DNA from: Actinomycetaceae bacterium
GTDB taxonomy: Bacteria > Actinomycetota > Actinomycetes > Actinomycetales > Actinomycetaceae
Assembly: GCA_030530685.1 (NCBI GenBank)
Contig: JAUMUM010000008.1
Span: 29,337 to 93,336 of the forward strand
Length of the DNA stretch: 64,000 bases
Direction: 5' to 3'
Part shown: one piece after another, positions 44,642-52,302 of the stretch
How positions within the stretch are numbered: the stretch's first letter is position 1
Layout of the letters: every line of letters begins with the position of its first letter
Notes under the pieces: generated by a model
Seen by the model: the letters and a program-made list of their open reading frames with translations, nothing else
Told to the model about the DNA's origin: nothing
Database searches by the model: none
Translations under genes and position numbers: made by a program

Positions 44642-45595
44642 TCACCCGTCGCCGTCGAGCACGAGCCGCGCCGTCTCCATGTCGGTGACGAAGTGGTTGA
44701 CGTACCCGCACTTGAGCGAGGCGCGAATGGCCTGGACCTTCTCGCGCCCCCACGCGACGGCGATGAGGTGCTCGATGCCGGCCAGCCTGTCGAAGGGGAT
44801 CGCGAGGATGCGCCTGCACAGGTCGTTGTCGATGTGCCGGCCCGACGCGTCGATGTGGTGGCCGCAGATGTGCCCGACGGCCCCCGCGGCCAGCAACTCC
44901 TCGTGCTCGGCCCGGGAGATGAGGTGGCGGAAGATGATGCCGTCGGAGCCGGGCGAGGTGGCGCCAATCCCGGTGATGAGCACGTCGGCGTGGGAGGCCA
45001 TCGCCGTCGTCATCGACACCGACCCCTCCTTTCGCAGCGCCGCCGCCACGGTCGCCGAGCGCACGATGAGCGGAGCCGGAAGCAACTGGTAGCTCGACTT
45101 GAGGCGGTCGGCCATGGCCAGGCAGATCTCCGGCGAGTCGACGATGTGATTGTCGCGGGCGATCGAACCGATGGCCTGCACGACGGTGGCGTGAGGCTTG
45201 CGCGTGGGAATGAACTCCGAGACCACGCCGGAGACCGTGCGCCCGTTGGTGATGGCCAGGACGGAGTCGGCCGTCAGGCGCTCGCGCAGCAGTTCGGCGG
45301 CCAACCGCAGGGTTTCGGAGGGCCTGACGTCGGCCGGGCTGAGGGCCACGCGCGCGCAGTCGAGCCCGAAGCGCTCGGCCAGGTTCTGCTCCAGCTCGAT
45401 GGCGCGCTCGAGGGGGTGGGAGACGGTGAAGGTGATGATCTCGCGGCGCCTGGCCTCGTCGAGCAGGCGCGAGACCATCGACCGCGAATAGCCGATCTCC
45501 TCGGCGATCTTGGCCTGGCTTTCCTGCTCGATCCAGTAGCGCCGCGCCACGTTGATGAGGAGCTCTACGTGAATGCGCTCCGTTGTTTCGTTCAC
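44642..45595 (-). CDS. SorC/DeoR-type sugar-binding transcriptional regulator
   Basis: Regulator of the divergent sugar-acid operon. The N-terminal helix-turn-helix is ESQAKIAEEIGYSRSMVSRLLDEARRREI. The SorC sugar-phosphate-binding domain follows, with LTADSVLAITNGRTVSGVV and a C-terminal GREKVQAIRASLKCGYVNHFVTD. GTG 45595 gives 317 residues, the family length. There is no ribosome binding site; TGTTATTTT lies seven bases upstream, so the mRNA is probably leaderless. A palindrome covers the start codon. The ligand is likely a phosphorylated intermediate of the pathway. Confidence 0.88.
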   Translation of the reverse strand: MNETTERIHVELLINVARRYWIEQESQAKIAEEIGYSRSMVSRLLDEARRREIITFTVSHPLERAIELEQNLAERFGLDCARVALSPADVRPSETLRLAAELLRERLTADSVLAITNGRTVSGVVSEFIPTRKPHATVVQAIGSIARDNHIVDSPEICLAMADRLKSSYQLLPAPLIVRSATVAAALRKEGSVSMTTAMASHADVLITGIGATSPGSDGIIFRHLISRAEHEELLAAGAVGHICGHHIDASGRHIDNDLCRRILAIPFDRLAGIEHLIAVAWGREKVQAIRASLKCGYVNHFVTDMETARLVLDGDG

Positions 45596-45608
45596 GAATG
45601 TGAAAATA
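45591..45608 (-). promoter_or_regulatory. Leaderless start and palindromic operator of the SorC regulator
   Basis: TTCAC-GAAT-GTGAA (45591-45604) is a perfect inverted repeat covering the GTG start. It overlaps TATTTT (45608-45603), the -10 of an extended TGn type. A similar half, TTCAC-N4-GTT (45674 on), lies at the operon promoter. Autorepression by the SorC protein is a reasonable inference. Confidence 0.48.
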
Positions 45609-45654
45609 ACACGAAATGGTCCCGAGATAACAGTGTCAAAGTGCGCCACGATTC

Positions 45655-45688
45655 TTGACGGAACAATGCTCGATTCACATATGTTCAC
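45655..45688 (+). promoter_or_regulatory. Promoter of the sugar-acid operon with putative operator
   Basis: TTGACG (45655-45660), a 17-base spacer and CATATG (45678-45683) form a plausible promoter. TTCACATATGTTCAC (45674-45688) overlaps the -10 and resembles the palindrome at the regulator start. The leader would be about 80 bases. Confidence 0.5.
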
Positions 45689-45768
45689 CTGCATCGTTGC
45701 TCACCGAGGGGGTGCGTGGATGAATGGTCCTGTCAGCATCCACCACTTCGAGAAAAGGAACATCCATC

Positions 45769-46755
45769 ATGGCAATCGTCCGCACCATCAACGGCGATGT
45801 GGCGCCCGAGACTCTGGGAGTCGTCAACGCCCACGACCACCTCATCCGAGTCGGCGCCGGCGAGGTCTACATCGACCCCGACCACCTGCTCGACGACGTC
45901 GACAAGGCCGTCGAAGAAGCCACCTACTTCGTCGAAGCGTCGAAGAAATGGGCCGAAGGCGGCACCGTCATCGATATGTGCCCGGCGTCCTCGGGCCGCG
46001 GCATGGAGAAGATCGCCGAGGTCGTCAGCCGTGTGCCGGGCCTTCAGGTCGTCCAGTCCACCGGCTTCCACCAGCAGAAGGTCTACCTCGAGTGGCGCCA
46101 GAGCTGGGTCAACCAGTACACGATCAACCAGATCGCCGACCTGCTCATCGCCGACATCGTCGAGGGCATCGACCGCTTCGACTACATGGGGCCCATCGTC
46201 GAGCGCACCGACATGAAGGCCGGCGTCATCAAGTGGGCCACCGCCTACGGCAAGATCACCGACTGGGAGGTCAAGACGGGCAAGGCCGTGGCCATCGCCG
46301 CCAAGGAAACCGGCTGCCCCATCAACACCCACGTGACAGCCGGGACCTGCGGGCCCGAGCAGGCGCGGTTCCTCATCGACGAGGGCGTCGAGCCGCACAA
46401 GATCGCCATCGGCCACATCCAGCGCAACTGGGACCCGTGGGTCCAGGAGCAGATCGTCAAGCTCGGCTGCTACGTGGAGCTGGACGGCACCAACCGCATC
46501 AAGTACGTGCCCGATCACGCCCGGGTCAACCTCGTGCGCGTGCTCGGTGAGAAGGGCTACGGCAAGCAGATCCTCCTGGGCACCGACTCCGGCAAGGCCT
46601 CCTACCAGAAGGCCTACGGATCGGTCACGGGCATCGACTTCGACCCGGCCGTCTTCGCCCCGCGCCTTCTCGAGGACGAGGGCTTCGAGCGCTCCTACGT
46701 CGAGGACCTGCTCATCGGCAATGCGGCGACGTTCTTCGCCTGGGACCCCGCCTGA
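45769..46755 (+). CDS. Phosphotriesterase-family hydrolase, probable phospho-sugar lactonase
   Basis: An amidohydrolase-fold enzyme of the COG1735 group. Metal ligands are visible: His22 and His24 in NAHDHLI, the bridging carboxylated Lys155 in GVIKWAT, His187 in INTHVTAG, His215 in IGHIQRN and Asp272 in GTDSG. Relatives in this group hydrolyse phosphorylated sugar lactones; true phosphotriesterase activity is not expected. ATG 45769, after AAGGAA, gives 328 residues. As first gene of an ula-like operon it could take the place of UlaG, opening a lactone-6-phosphate. Confidence 0.85.
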   Translation: MAIVRTINGDVAPETLGVVNAHDHLIRVGAGEVYIDPDHLLDDVDKAVEEATYFVEASKKWAEGGTVIDMCPASSGRGMEKIAEVVSRVPGLQVVQSTGFHQQKVYLEWRQSWVNQYTINQIADLLIADIVEGIDRFDYMGPIVERTDMKAGVIKWATAYGKITDWEVKTGKAVAIAAKETGCPINTHVTAGTCGPEQARFLIDEGVEPHKIAIGHIQRNWDPWVQEQIVKLGCYVELDGTNRIKYVPDHARVNLVRVLGEKGYGKQILLGTDSGKASYQKAYGSVTGIDFDPAVFAPRLLEDEGFERSYVEDLLIGNAATFFAWDPA

Positions 46756-46765
46756 GGTCGGCGCC

Positions 46766-47422
46766 ATGAACAAGCCGTTGCTGCAAATCGCGCTCGACAC
46801 CTTCGACCTGCCCAGCGCCCTCGCGCCGCTCCAGAAGGCAAGCCGTCACATCGACGTCGTCGAGTGCGGGACGATCCTCGTGCTGTGCGAAGGCTTCAGG
46901 GCCGTGCGGGCCGTGCGCGCGCTCTTCCCGGACAAGCGGGTTCTGGCCGACGTACGCATCGCCGAGGCGGGATCGAAGATCGCCAGGCTCGCCTTCGAGT
47001 CGGGCGCCGACCTCGTCTCCTGCGTCGCCGGGGCGTCGCTGACGACCATTGAGCAGGTCTGCAAGGTGGCGGACGAATTCGGCGCCGAGGTCCAGGTCGA
47101 GCTGGCCGACGAGTGGTACGACGTCGAGCGTGCCCGCGCCTGGCGGGCCGCCGGCGTCCAGCACGTCATCGTCAAGCGCTCGCGCGACCGCGAGGCCGCG
47201 GGAGACCTCTCCTGGAAGCCGGAGGACCTGGAGCGCATCGACGAACTGGCCGCGCTCGGCCTGACGGTGACCATCACCGGGGGAGTCTCGCCGAAGGACC
47301 TGCCGGCATTCGTCGGCCGAAACGTCGGGATCGTCATTGTCGGCCGGGCCATCGTCGAGGCCGAGGACCCCGAGGCCGCCGCCGCCGAGCTCAAGGAAAC
47401 GATCGGGCGGGTGTGGTCATGA
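46766..47422 (+). CDS. UlaD-like (3-keto-L-gulonate-6-phosphate decarboxylase family) protein with altered active site
   Basis: An orotidine-5'-phosphate-decarboxylase-superfamily barrel close to UlaD/SgbH over its whole 218 residues. Asp11 (QIALD), Glu33 (VECGT), Asp62 (LADV), Glu112 (QVEL) and Arg140 (RSRD) match the family. Three hallmark positions differ: the DxKxxD motif reads DVRIAE (Lys64 to Arg, Asp67 to Glu), and the histidine before RSRD is Lys137. The changes are conservative but hit residues assigned to stabilising and protonating the enediolate. It may act on a different substrate or catalyse a different outcome. It starts ten bases after the lactonase gene and overlaps the next gene (ATGA). 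Confidence 0.85.
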   Translation: MNKPLLQIALDTFDLPSALAPLQKASRHIDVVECGTILVLCEGFRAVRAVRALFPDKRVLADVRIAEAGSKIARLAFESGADLVSCVAGASLTTIEQVCKVADEFGAEVQVELADEWYDVERARAWRAAGVQHVIVKRSRDREAAGDLSWKPEDLERIDELAALGLTVTITGGVSPKDLPAFVGRNVGIVIVGRAIVEAEDPEAAAAELKETIGRVWS

Positions 47423-48327
47423 CCGTGCTGGAAGACGGAGCCGCGCTCAAGGATAGGGCGGCCCTCAAAGACGGAGTGTCGCTGGGCATCTACGAGAAGG
47501 CACTGCGCGCCGGGGGATTGGCGAGCCCCGACGAGTGGAAGGCCTTCTTCGAGCAGGTTCCCGAGGGCGGATTCAGCTTTGTCGACCTGTCGGTGGACGA
47601 GTCGCCCGAGCGCGAGGCTCGCCTGGACTGGGACAGCGCCCGGTGCGCCGCCGTGGCCCGCGCGGCCGAGCAGGCGGGCACGTCCATTGGCGCGATCTGC
47701 CTATCCGTCCACCGCAAGATCGGGCCGGGCAGCGCCGACCCGGCCGTGCGCGAGCGGGCGCGCGAGGTCATGGCCAAGGCCATACGGCTGTGCCACGACC
47801 TGGGCGTCGGGCTCGTCCAGATCGCCGGATACTACTGCTACTACGAGGAGCCTAACCCTGACGCCGAACGCTGGTACGCCCAGATGCTCGCCGACGCCGT
47901 CCCCATGTGCGCCCGCTTGGGCGTGACCATGGGCATAGAGAACGTCGACGGAACCGACGTCACCTCGATCCGCAAGGCGATGCAATTCGTCGACGAGATC
48001 AACTCCCCGTACCTGCAGGTCTACCCGGACCTGGGCAATATCGCCGAGCAGGGCATGGACCCCGACGTCGAATTGGCGGCCGGCCGGGGTCACATGGTGG
48101 CCATGCACGCCAAGGACGTGCGACGCGGCGAGCCGCGGCGCGTGGCCATGGGCACGGGCATCGTCGACTGGGACCGCAGCTTCGAGCTTCTGCGCGGCCA
48201 GCGCTGGAGCGGCCGCCTAATGATCGAAATGTGGAACGACGAAGCACCCGACTCCGCCGAGCGATCCGCCGTCGCCCGCGCCTTCATCGAGGACCGTTTG
48301 CACGCCGCGGGAATCGCAACGGTCTGA
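47419..48327 (+). CDS. L-ribulose/L-xylulose-5-phosphate 3-epimerase (UlaE/SgbU family)
   Basis: A TIM-barrel epimerase. LGIYEKALRAGG, FVDLSVDESPEREARLDW, LVQIAGYYCYYEE, LQVYPDLGNIAEQG, MHAKDVRRGEPRRVAMGTGIVDW and GRLMIEMWNDEA are all typical of UlaE, including the metal-binding acidic and His residues. It would convert L-xylulose-5-phosphate to L-ribulose-5-phosphate. The 302 residues exceed the usual 284 because of an N-terminal run of three 18-base tandem units (47434-47484), giving DGAALK DRAALK DGVSL. It overlaps the decarboxylase stop by ATGA. Confidence 0.9.
   Translation: MTVLEDGAALKDRAALKDGVSLGIYEKALRAGGLASPDEWKAFFEQVPEGGFSFVDLSVDESPEREARLDWDSARCAAVARAAEQAGTSIGAICLSVHRKIGPGSADPAVRERAREVMAKAIRLCHDLGVGLVQIAGYYCYYEEPNPDAERWYAQMLADAVPMCARLGVTMGIENVDGTDVTSIRKAMQFVDEINSPYLQVYPDLGNIAEQGMDPDVELAAGRGHMVAMHAKDVRRGEPRRVAMGTGIVDWDRSFELLRGQRWSGRLMIEMWNDEAPDSAERSAVARAFIEDRLHAAGIATV
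47434..47484. repeat. Three 18-base tandem units at the start of the ulaE-like gene
   Basis: Units at 47434, 47452 and 47470 encode D-(G/R)-(A/V)-(A/S)-L-K in frame. They precede the family core (LGIYEKAL), so they extend the N-terminus without disturbing the fold. Confidence 0.75.
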
Positions 48328-48370
48328 CCGATCCCTCCCGCATCTTCACTGCCGACCGACATTCCCTTGA

Positions 48371-48439
48371 CGACCGGCTGCGTCTGCCGAGGCCGGTGCG
48401 TCCCCGAACGACCGGCGCTTGCCGAGGCCGGTGCGTTCC
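48371..48439. repeat. Imperfect direct repeat of about 32 bases upstream of the ulaF-like gene
   Basis: CGACCGGC...TGCCGAGGCCGGTGCGTyCC occurs at 48371-48403 and 48409-48439. It occupies the 150-base gap between the epimerase genes. A TTGACG at 48367 overlaps its left edge but has no matching -10 at 17 bases. Confidence 0.6.
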
Positions 48440-48480
48440 ATCCGTATCCCTTTTTACATCGTTCAATGAGGTACGAAAAT

Positions 48481-49146
48481 ATGCTCGAATCCTTGAAAGA
48501 AGAAGTCTTCCAAGGCAATCTCGCTCTGCCCCGCCACGGACTCGTGACGTGGACGAGCGGCAACCTGTCGGCTCGTGATGAGCAGACCGGACTCGTCGTC
48601 ATCAAGCCCTCCGGCGTCCTCTACGAGGACATGACGGCAAGCGACATGGTGGTCGTCGACCTTGACGGGAAGATCGTCGAGGGCGAGCGCGGGCCGTCGT
48701 CGGACACCGCCTCCCACCTGTACGTCTACAGGCAGCGCCCCGACGTTGTCAGCGTCATCCACACCCACTCGACCTTCGCCACGGCGTGGGCGGCCACGGG
48801 GCAGGCCATTCCCTGCTGCCTGACGGCCATTGCCGACGAGTTCGGCGGGCCGATTCCCTGCGGCGGGTACGCCTCGATCGGCACCGACGAGATCGGCCGG
48901 CAGATCGTCGACAATATCGGCTCCAGCCCCGCGATCCTGCTCAAGCAGCACGGCGTCTTCACGATCGGCCCGAGCATCGAGAAGGCCGTCAAGGCTGCCG
49001 TCATGGTCGAAGACGTGGCTCGAACCGTCACCTACGCCAAGATCGTCGGCGATATCGAAGAGTTGCCACAGGAAGAAATCGAAGCCAATCACGACAGGTA
49101 TACGAACCGCTACGGCACCGCTGCCGCATCGATGGGAGTCCAATAA
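48481..49146 (+). CDS. L-ribulose-5-phosphate 4-epimerase/class II aldolase (UlaF/AraD family)
   Basis: A zinc-dependent class II aldolase-fold enzyme converting L-ribulose-5-phosphate to D-xylulose-5-phosphate. LALPRHGLVTWTSGNLSARD, IKPSGVLYEDM, GPSSDTASHLYVYR, the zinc ligands HTHST and the later HGVFTIG match AraD/UlaF. ATG 48481 gives the standard start MLESLKEEV (221 residues); ATG 48466 is five codons earlier. It is separated from the ulaE-like gene by a 153-base repeat-containing gap, and its stop overlaps the kinase ATG by one base. Confidence 0.9.
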   Translation: MLESLKEEVFQGNLALPRHGLVTWTSGNLSARDEQTGLVVIKPSGVLYEDMTASDMVVVDLDGKIVEGERGPSSDTASHLYVYRQRPDVVSVIHTHSTFATAWAATGQAIPCCLTAIADEFGGPIPCGGYASIGTDEIGRQIVDNIGSSPAILLKQHGVFTIGPSIEKAVKAAVMVEDVARTVTYAKIVGDIEELPQEEIEANHDRYTNRYGTAAASMGVQ

Positions 49147-50099
49147 TGACGAAGTACGACGTTTCTACTATCGGCGAGGGCCAGATCAGGCTCACGTGTT
49201 TCAAGGGCGAGCGGCTTTCCAACGCCCACCAGCTGCGAATGACGGCCGCGTGCTCCGAGGCCAATGTCGCGGGGCTGCTGTCCCAGCTTGGCCGTTCGAC
49301 GGCCTGGGCGTCGAAGCTGCCCAAGGGCGGCTTCTGTGACCGCGTCATCAACGAGTTCCGCTCCGTGGGCGTGGACGTGTCGAATGTGGCGCTCACCGAC
49401 GAGGGGCGCGTGGCCCTCTACTTCATGGAGCCGGGCGAATACCCGATGCCCGCGAAGGTCGTCTACGACAGGCAGCACACGCCATTCCGCGACATCACGC
49501 CCGACGACTTCGACTGGGACTCGATGCTCGACACGCGGCTCGTCTTCGTCACCGGCATCACGGCGGCGCTGACGGATAACACGGCGGACGTCATCAAGCA
49601 CTTCGTCGACCGCGCGGCCGAGCGTGGCATCGACATCGCGCTCGACGTCAACTACCGCTCGCTGCTGTGGAGCCCGGAGAAGGCCAGCAGCGTGCTGGAG
49701 CCCATCGCACGCAAGTCGCGGATCGTCTTCTGCTCGCGGCGCGACGCCGAGGCCGTCTTCGGCGTGACAGGTAAGGGGCTGGACGTGTGCCGGCGGATGC
49801 GCGAGTACTTCGGCATCCCGACTCTCGTGTCGACCGACCAGCTCGACGGCGTCTACCTGTCCGACGAGCAGGCCGGCGACCAGACCTTCGAGGTCACGCG
49901 AGTGCCCGTCGTCGACCGTCCCGGCGCCGGCGACGCCTTCGTGGCCGGCACGCTCCACGGCTTCCTCGGTGGCGACGTCGTCGAGGGCATCAAGTACGGG
50001 CAGCGGACCTCTTCCTACGCCCTGACCCACTACGGCGACCTGACGCGGGTCACGGCCGCCGAACTAAAGATCCCGACGACCACGGACATCGTCCGGTAG
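49146..50099 (+). CDS. PfkB-family sugar kinase
   Basis: A ribokinase-fold kinase of 317 residues. The anion-hole/catalytic signature is VVDRPGAGDAFVAGTLHG near the C-terminus, and the N-terminal GEGQIRLTC and EANVAGLLSQLGRSTAWASKL segments match the 2-keto-3-deoxygluconate kinase subgroup. In this operon it probably phosphorylates the imported sugar acid or lactone, supplying the phosphate that a PTS would supply in the E. coli ula pathway. It shares one base with the preceding stop. Confidence 0.87.
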   Translation: MTKYDVSTIGEGQIRLTCFKGERLSNAHQLRMTAACSEANVAGLLSQLGRSTAWASKLPKGGFCDRVINEFRSVGVDVSNVALTDEGRVALYFMEPGEYPMPAKVVYDRQHTPFRDITPDDFDWDSMLDTRLVFVTGITAALTDNTADVIKHFVDRAAERGIDIALDVNYRSLLWSPEKASSVLEPIARKSRIVFCSRRDAEAVFGVTGKGLDVCRRMREYFGIPTLVSTDQLDGVYLSDEQAGDQTFEVTRVPVVDRPGAGDAFVAGTLHGFLGGDVVEGIKYGQRTSSYALTHYGDLTRVTAAELKIPTTTDIVR

Positions 50100-50126
50100 C
50101 CGTCCCTTCCTCGAAAGGAAAGCAAC

Positions 50127-51482
50127 GTGTCTACCACATCTTCAGGGCAGACCGCCCTGCAGCAGATCGACTCGCGTCCCCTGACGCGAAACCAGAAGAA
50201 CATCATCACCCTGGTCATCGTCGCCAATATCGCTGAGTTCTTCGATATTTTCCTGACCGGCTTCGTCGTCGCGCAGCTGCAAAGACAGTGGGAGCTCACG
50301 GGCACGCAGGCCGGCATCATCCTGGCATGCGCCGGCCTAGGAACCGTCATCGGCGCCACCATGTGGGGATACCTGGCCGACAGGATAGGACGCCGCCGCG
50401 CCTTCTTCTGGTGCGTGCTGGGCTTTACCGTCCCCACGGCGCTGTCCGTGGCCACGCCCGAGGGCAACTGGGTCATGCTCGCCCTGCTGCGCATCCTCGT
50501 CGGCATGGGCGTCGGCGGCCTGAACATCACGTCGATTCCCTACGTGCAGGAGTTCGTCCCGGCCAAGCAGCGCGGCCTGCTGTCGGGCCTGGCCTCGGTA
50601 TTCATCCCCGCCGGCCTGTTCCTCGGCTCGCTCGCGCAGCGGGTGGTCGGTGACAACTGGCGCATGCTCCTGGCCACCGGCGTCATCCCGATCTTCCTGC
50701 TCCTGTGGCTGCGGCTCGTGCCCGAGTCGCCCCGCTACTACCTGACCAAGGGCCGCACCGACGACGCCCGCAAGTCACTGGCCTGGGCCTTGGAAGTCGA
50801 GCCGGGCGAGGTCGGGGAGCTTCCCAAGGTCGAGAAGGCACAGAAGGCACCGTACTCTTTGATCTTCACCAAGCATTTCAAGAGTCTGTCGATCATCACG
50901 GTCGGTTCCTTCTGCTTCATCCTCGGATCCTTCACGGTGCAGTCGTGGGGCCAGAGCCTGCTCCAGAGCGGATACGACTTCGACGGCGACACGGTGGCGT
51001 ACATGTTCATGGTCGTCTCCGGCGTCGACCTGCTGGGTCGTCTCCTGTCGGCGTGGCTCGCCGACAGGATCGGGCGGCGCTGGACGATGTTCTCCTTCGG
51101 CATCATCGGTGCCATCGGGTGCGTCATCGTCGCCCTGGCCGCCCAGCATGGCCTGGGGTGGCAGGTGTTCTTCCTCGGCATCCTCATCACTATGGGCTTT
51201 GGTGACGGCGCCTTCGGCATCCTCAACGCCTTCGGCTCCGAGCAGTTCCCCAACGAGGCGCGTTCCACCGGCCTCGGGCTGGGCTACGGAATCGGGTCGT
51301 CCGCCAAGGTCGTCGGCCCCTATCTCATGGGTTGGCTCATTGGAGGCAATGCGGTCGAGCAAAATGTTACGCTCAGTGCAGTGGTCCCGGCGTTCTTCCT
51401 CTTCGCCGCGCTGCTCGTGCTCGGAGCCGTGACTTACATGTTCGCCAAAGAGACCAAGGGGCGCTCGCTCGAAGAAGTCTGA
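50127..51482 (+). CDS. MFS transporter (sugar-acid/metabolite:H+ symporter type)
   Basis: A 451-residue major facilitator with twelve predicted membrane segments. Loop 2-3 has GYLADRIGRRRAFFW, and its repeat in the second half is AWLADRIGRRWTMF; PESPRYYLTKGR follows segment 6 and ETKGRSLEEV closes the protein. It resembles the metabolite:H+/sugar porter branch. GTG 50127 has AAAGGAAAG upstream. As last gene of the operon it is the likely importer of the unphosphorylated substrate. Confidence 0.88.
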   Translation: MSTTSSGQTALQQIDSRPLTRNQKNIITLVIVANIAEFFDIFLTGFVVAQLQRQWELTGTQAGIILACAGLGTVIGATMWGYLADRIGRRRAFFWCVLGFTVPTALSVATPEGNWVMLALLRILVGMGVGGLNITSIPYVQEFVPAKQRGLLSGLASVFIPAGLFLGSLAQRVVGDNWRMLLATGVIPIFLLLWLRLVPESPRYYLTKGRTDDARKSLAWALEVEPGEVGELPKVEKAQKAPYSLIFTKHFKSLSIITVGSFCFILGSFTVQSWGQSLLQSGYDFDGDTVAYMFMVVSGVDLLGRLLSAWLADRIGRRWTMFSFGIIGAIGCVIVALAAQHGLGWQVFFLGILITMGFGDGAFGILNAFGSEQFPNEARSTGLGLGYGIGSSAKVVGPYLMGWLIGGNAVEQNVTLSAVVPAFFLFAALLVLGAVTYMFAKETKGRSLEEV

Positions 51483-51533
51483 TTCGAGGGCGGGGTCCTT
51501 TTCCCGGTGGGCTTTGCGCGTGTGGCCTGCCAG

Positions 51534-51572
51534 CGGAAAGCGGGGTTGCCGGTGAGGCGGCCCCGCTTTCCG
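51534..51572 (+). terminator. Terminator of the sugar-acid operon
   Basis: A perfect 12-base stem, CGGAAAGCGGGG / CCCCGCTTTCCG, with a 15-base loop. No T-tract follows. Confidence 0.58.
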
Positions 51573-51643
51573 TCGCCCGCGAGTGGTTCCGGGGCGAAGA
51601 ACGAGCGGCCCGAGGCGCCGAAGAAGGCGGCCCTTTGGGCGGG

Positions 51644-51699
51644 TTGTGGCGACTCACGCCCACAGCGTAGAGCTGGCACTCGCCGGGGACGAGTGCTAA
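51644..51699 (+). promoter_or_regulatory. groES promoter and CIRCE operator for HrcA
   Basis: CTGGCACTC (51673-51681), nine bases, then GAGTGCTAA (51691-51699) is a CIRCE inverted repeat with two mismatches to the TTAGCACTC half. TTGTGG (51644-51649) and TAGAGC (51668-51673), 18 bases apart, are a plausible promoter whose start would lie inside CIRCE. This predicts heat-inducible groES under the repressor HrcA. Confidence 0.8.
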
Positions 51700-51817
51700 C
51701 CTTTGGGAAGGCGCAGCGAAAGTTGCGCGTGCCAGGTTCGGGCCCGGCCCCCGCGACGGCGGTCCCGCGTCCAGGCGTTGAGTTACCAAGCACGAGTGAA
51801 TAGAAGGGGGATCCGCA

Positions 51818-52114
51818 GTGCCGGTCTCCATCAAGCCGCTTGAGGATCGCATCGTGATCCAGCAGCTGGAAGCAGAAACCACGACGGCCTCCGGCCTTGT
51901 CCTTCCGGACACCGCCGCGGAAAAGCCGCAGGAGGGCAAGGTTCTGGCCGTCGGCCCGGGCCGCGTCGACGATAATGGCAACCGCGTGCCGGTTGACGTC
52001 AAGGAAGGCGACGTCGTCATCTACTCCAAGTACGGTGGCACCGAAGTCAAGTACGGCGCGGAGGAGTACATCATCCTCTCTTCTCGCGACGTCCTGGCCG
52101 TGGTCGAAAGGTAG
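51818..52114 (+). CDS. groES: Co-chaperonin GroES
   Basis: GroES caps GroEL during protein folding. The 98 residues begin [19 protein letters not shown] and contain the mobile loop [18 protein letters not shown] and the dome-loop region with [21 protein letters not shown]. The start is GTG, with GAAGGGGG upstream. It is monocistronic: a strong terminator follows and groEL is not adjacent. Confidence 0.97.
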   Translation: MPVSIKPLEDRIVIQQLEAETTTASGLVLPDTAAEKPQEGKVLAVGPGRVDDNGNRVPVDVKEGDVVIYSKYGGTEVKYGAEEYIILSSRDVLAVVER

Positions 52115-52135
52115 TCTTCGGCCGGGTAGGTCTTA

Positions 52136-52169
52136 GGGAAGCGGCGTCACGTGCGCCGCTTCCCTTTTT
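52136..52169 (+). terminator. Intrinsic terminator after groES
   Basis: A perfect 11-base stem, GGGAAGCGGCG / CGCCGCTTCCC, a 7-base loop and TTTTT directly after. It is the most canonical terminator in the window. Confidence 0.88.
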
Positions 52170-52302
52170 GCATCGGCTTTGTGTTTGCGCGCCCGGTCCG
52201 TTGTTTCTCGACGCCGCTATCACTCGATGCGCACGTGCTTGCCAGCGGTGCGCGCTCTCTCGGCCGGTCGGGCGGCGTGTTTCCCTCTTCGCCTCCGTGC
52301 GG

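Larger units (their letters stand above)
51483..51817. other. Gap between the MFS gene and groES
   Basis: No gene seen. It holds the MFS-operon terminator (51534-51572), a probable groES promoter (51644-51673) and a CIRCE element (51673-51699), then about 118 bases of leader before groES. Each is listed separately. Confidence 0.7.

Noticed and set aside
45769..46755. True phosphotriesterase (organophosphate hydrolase)
   Set aside because: The metal site is shared by the whole COG1735 group; the operon of sugar-acid genes points to a lactonase.
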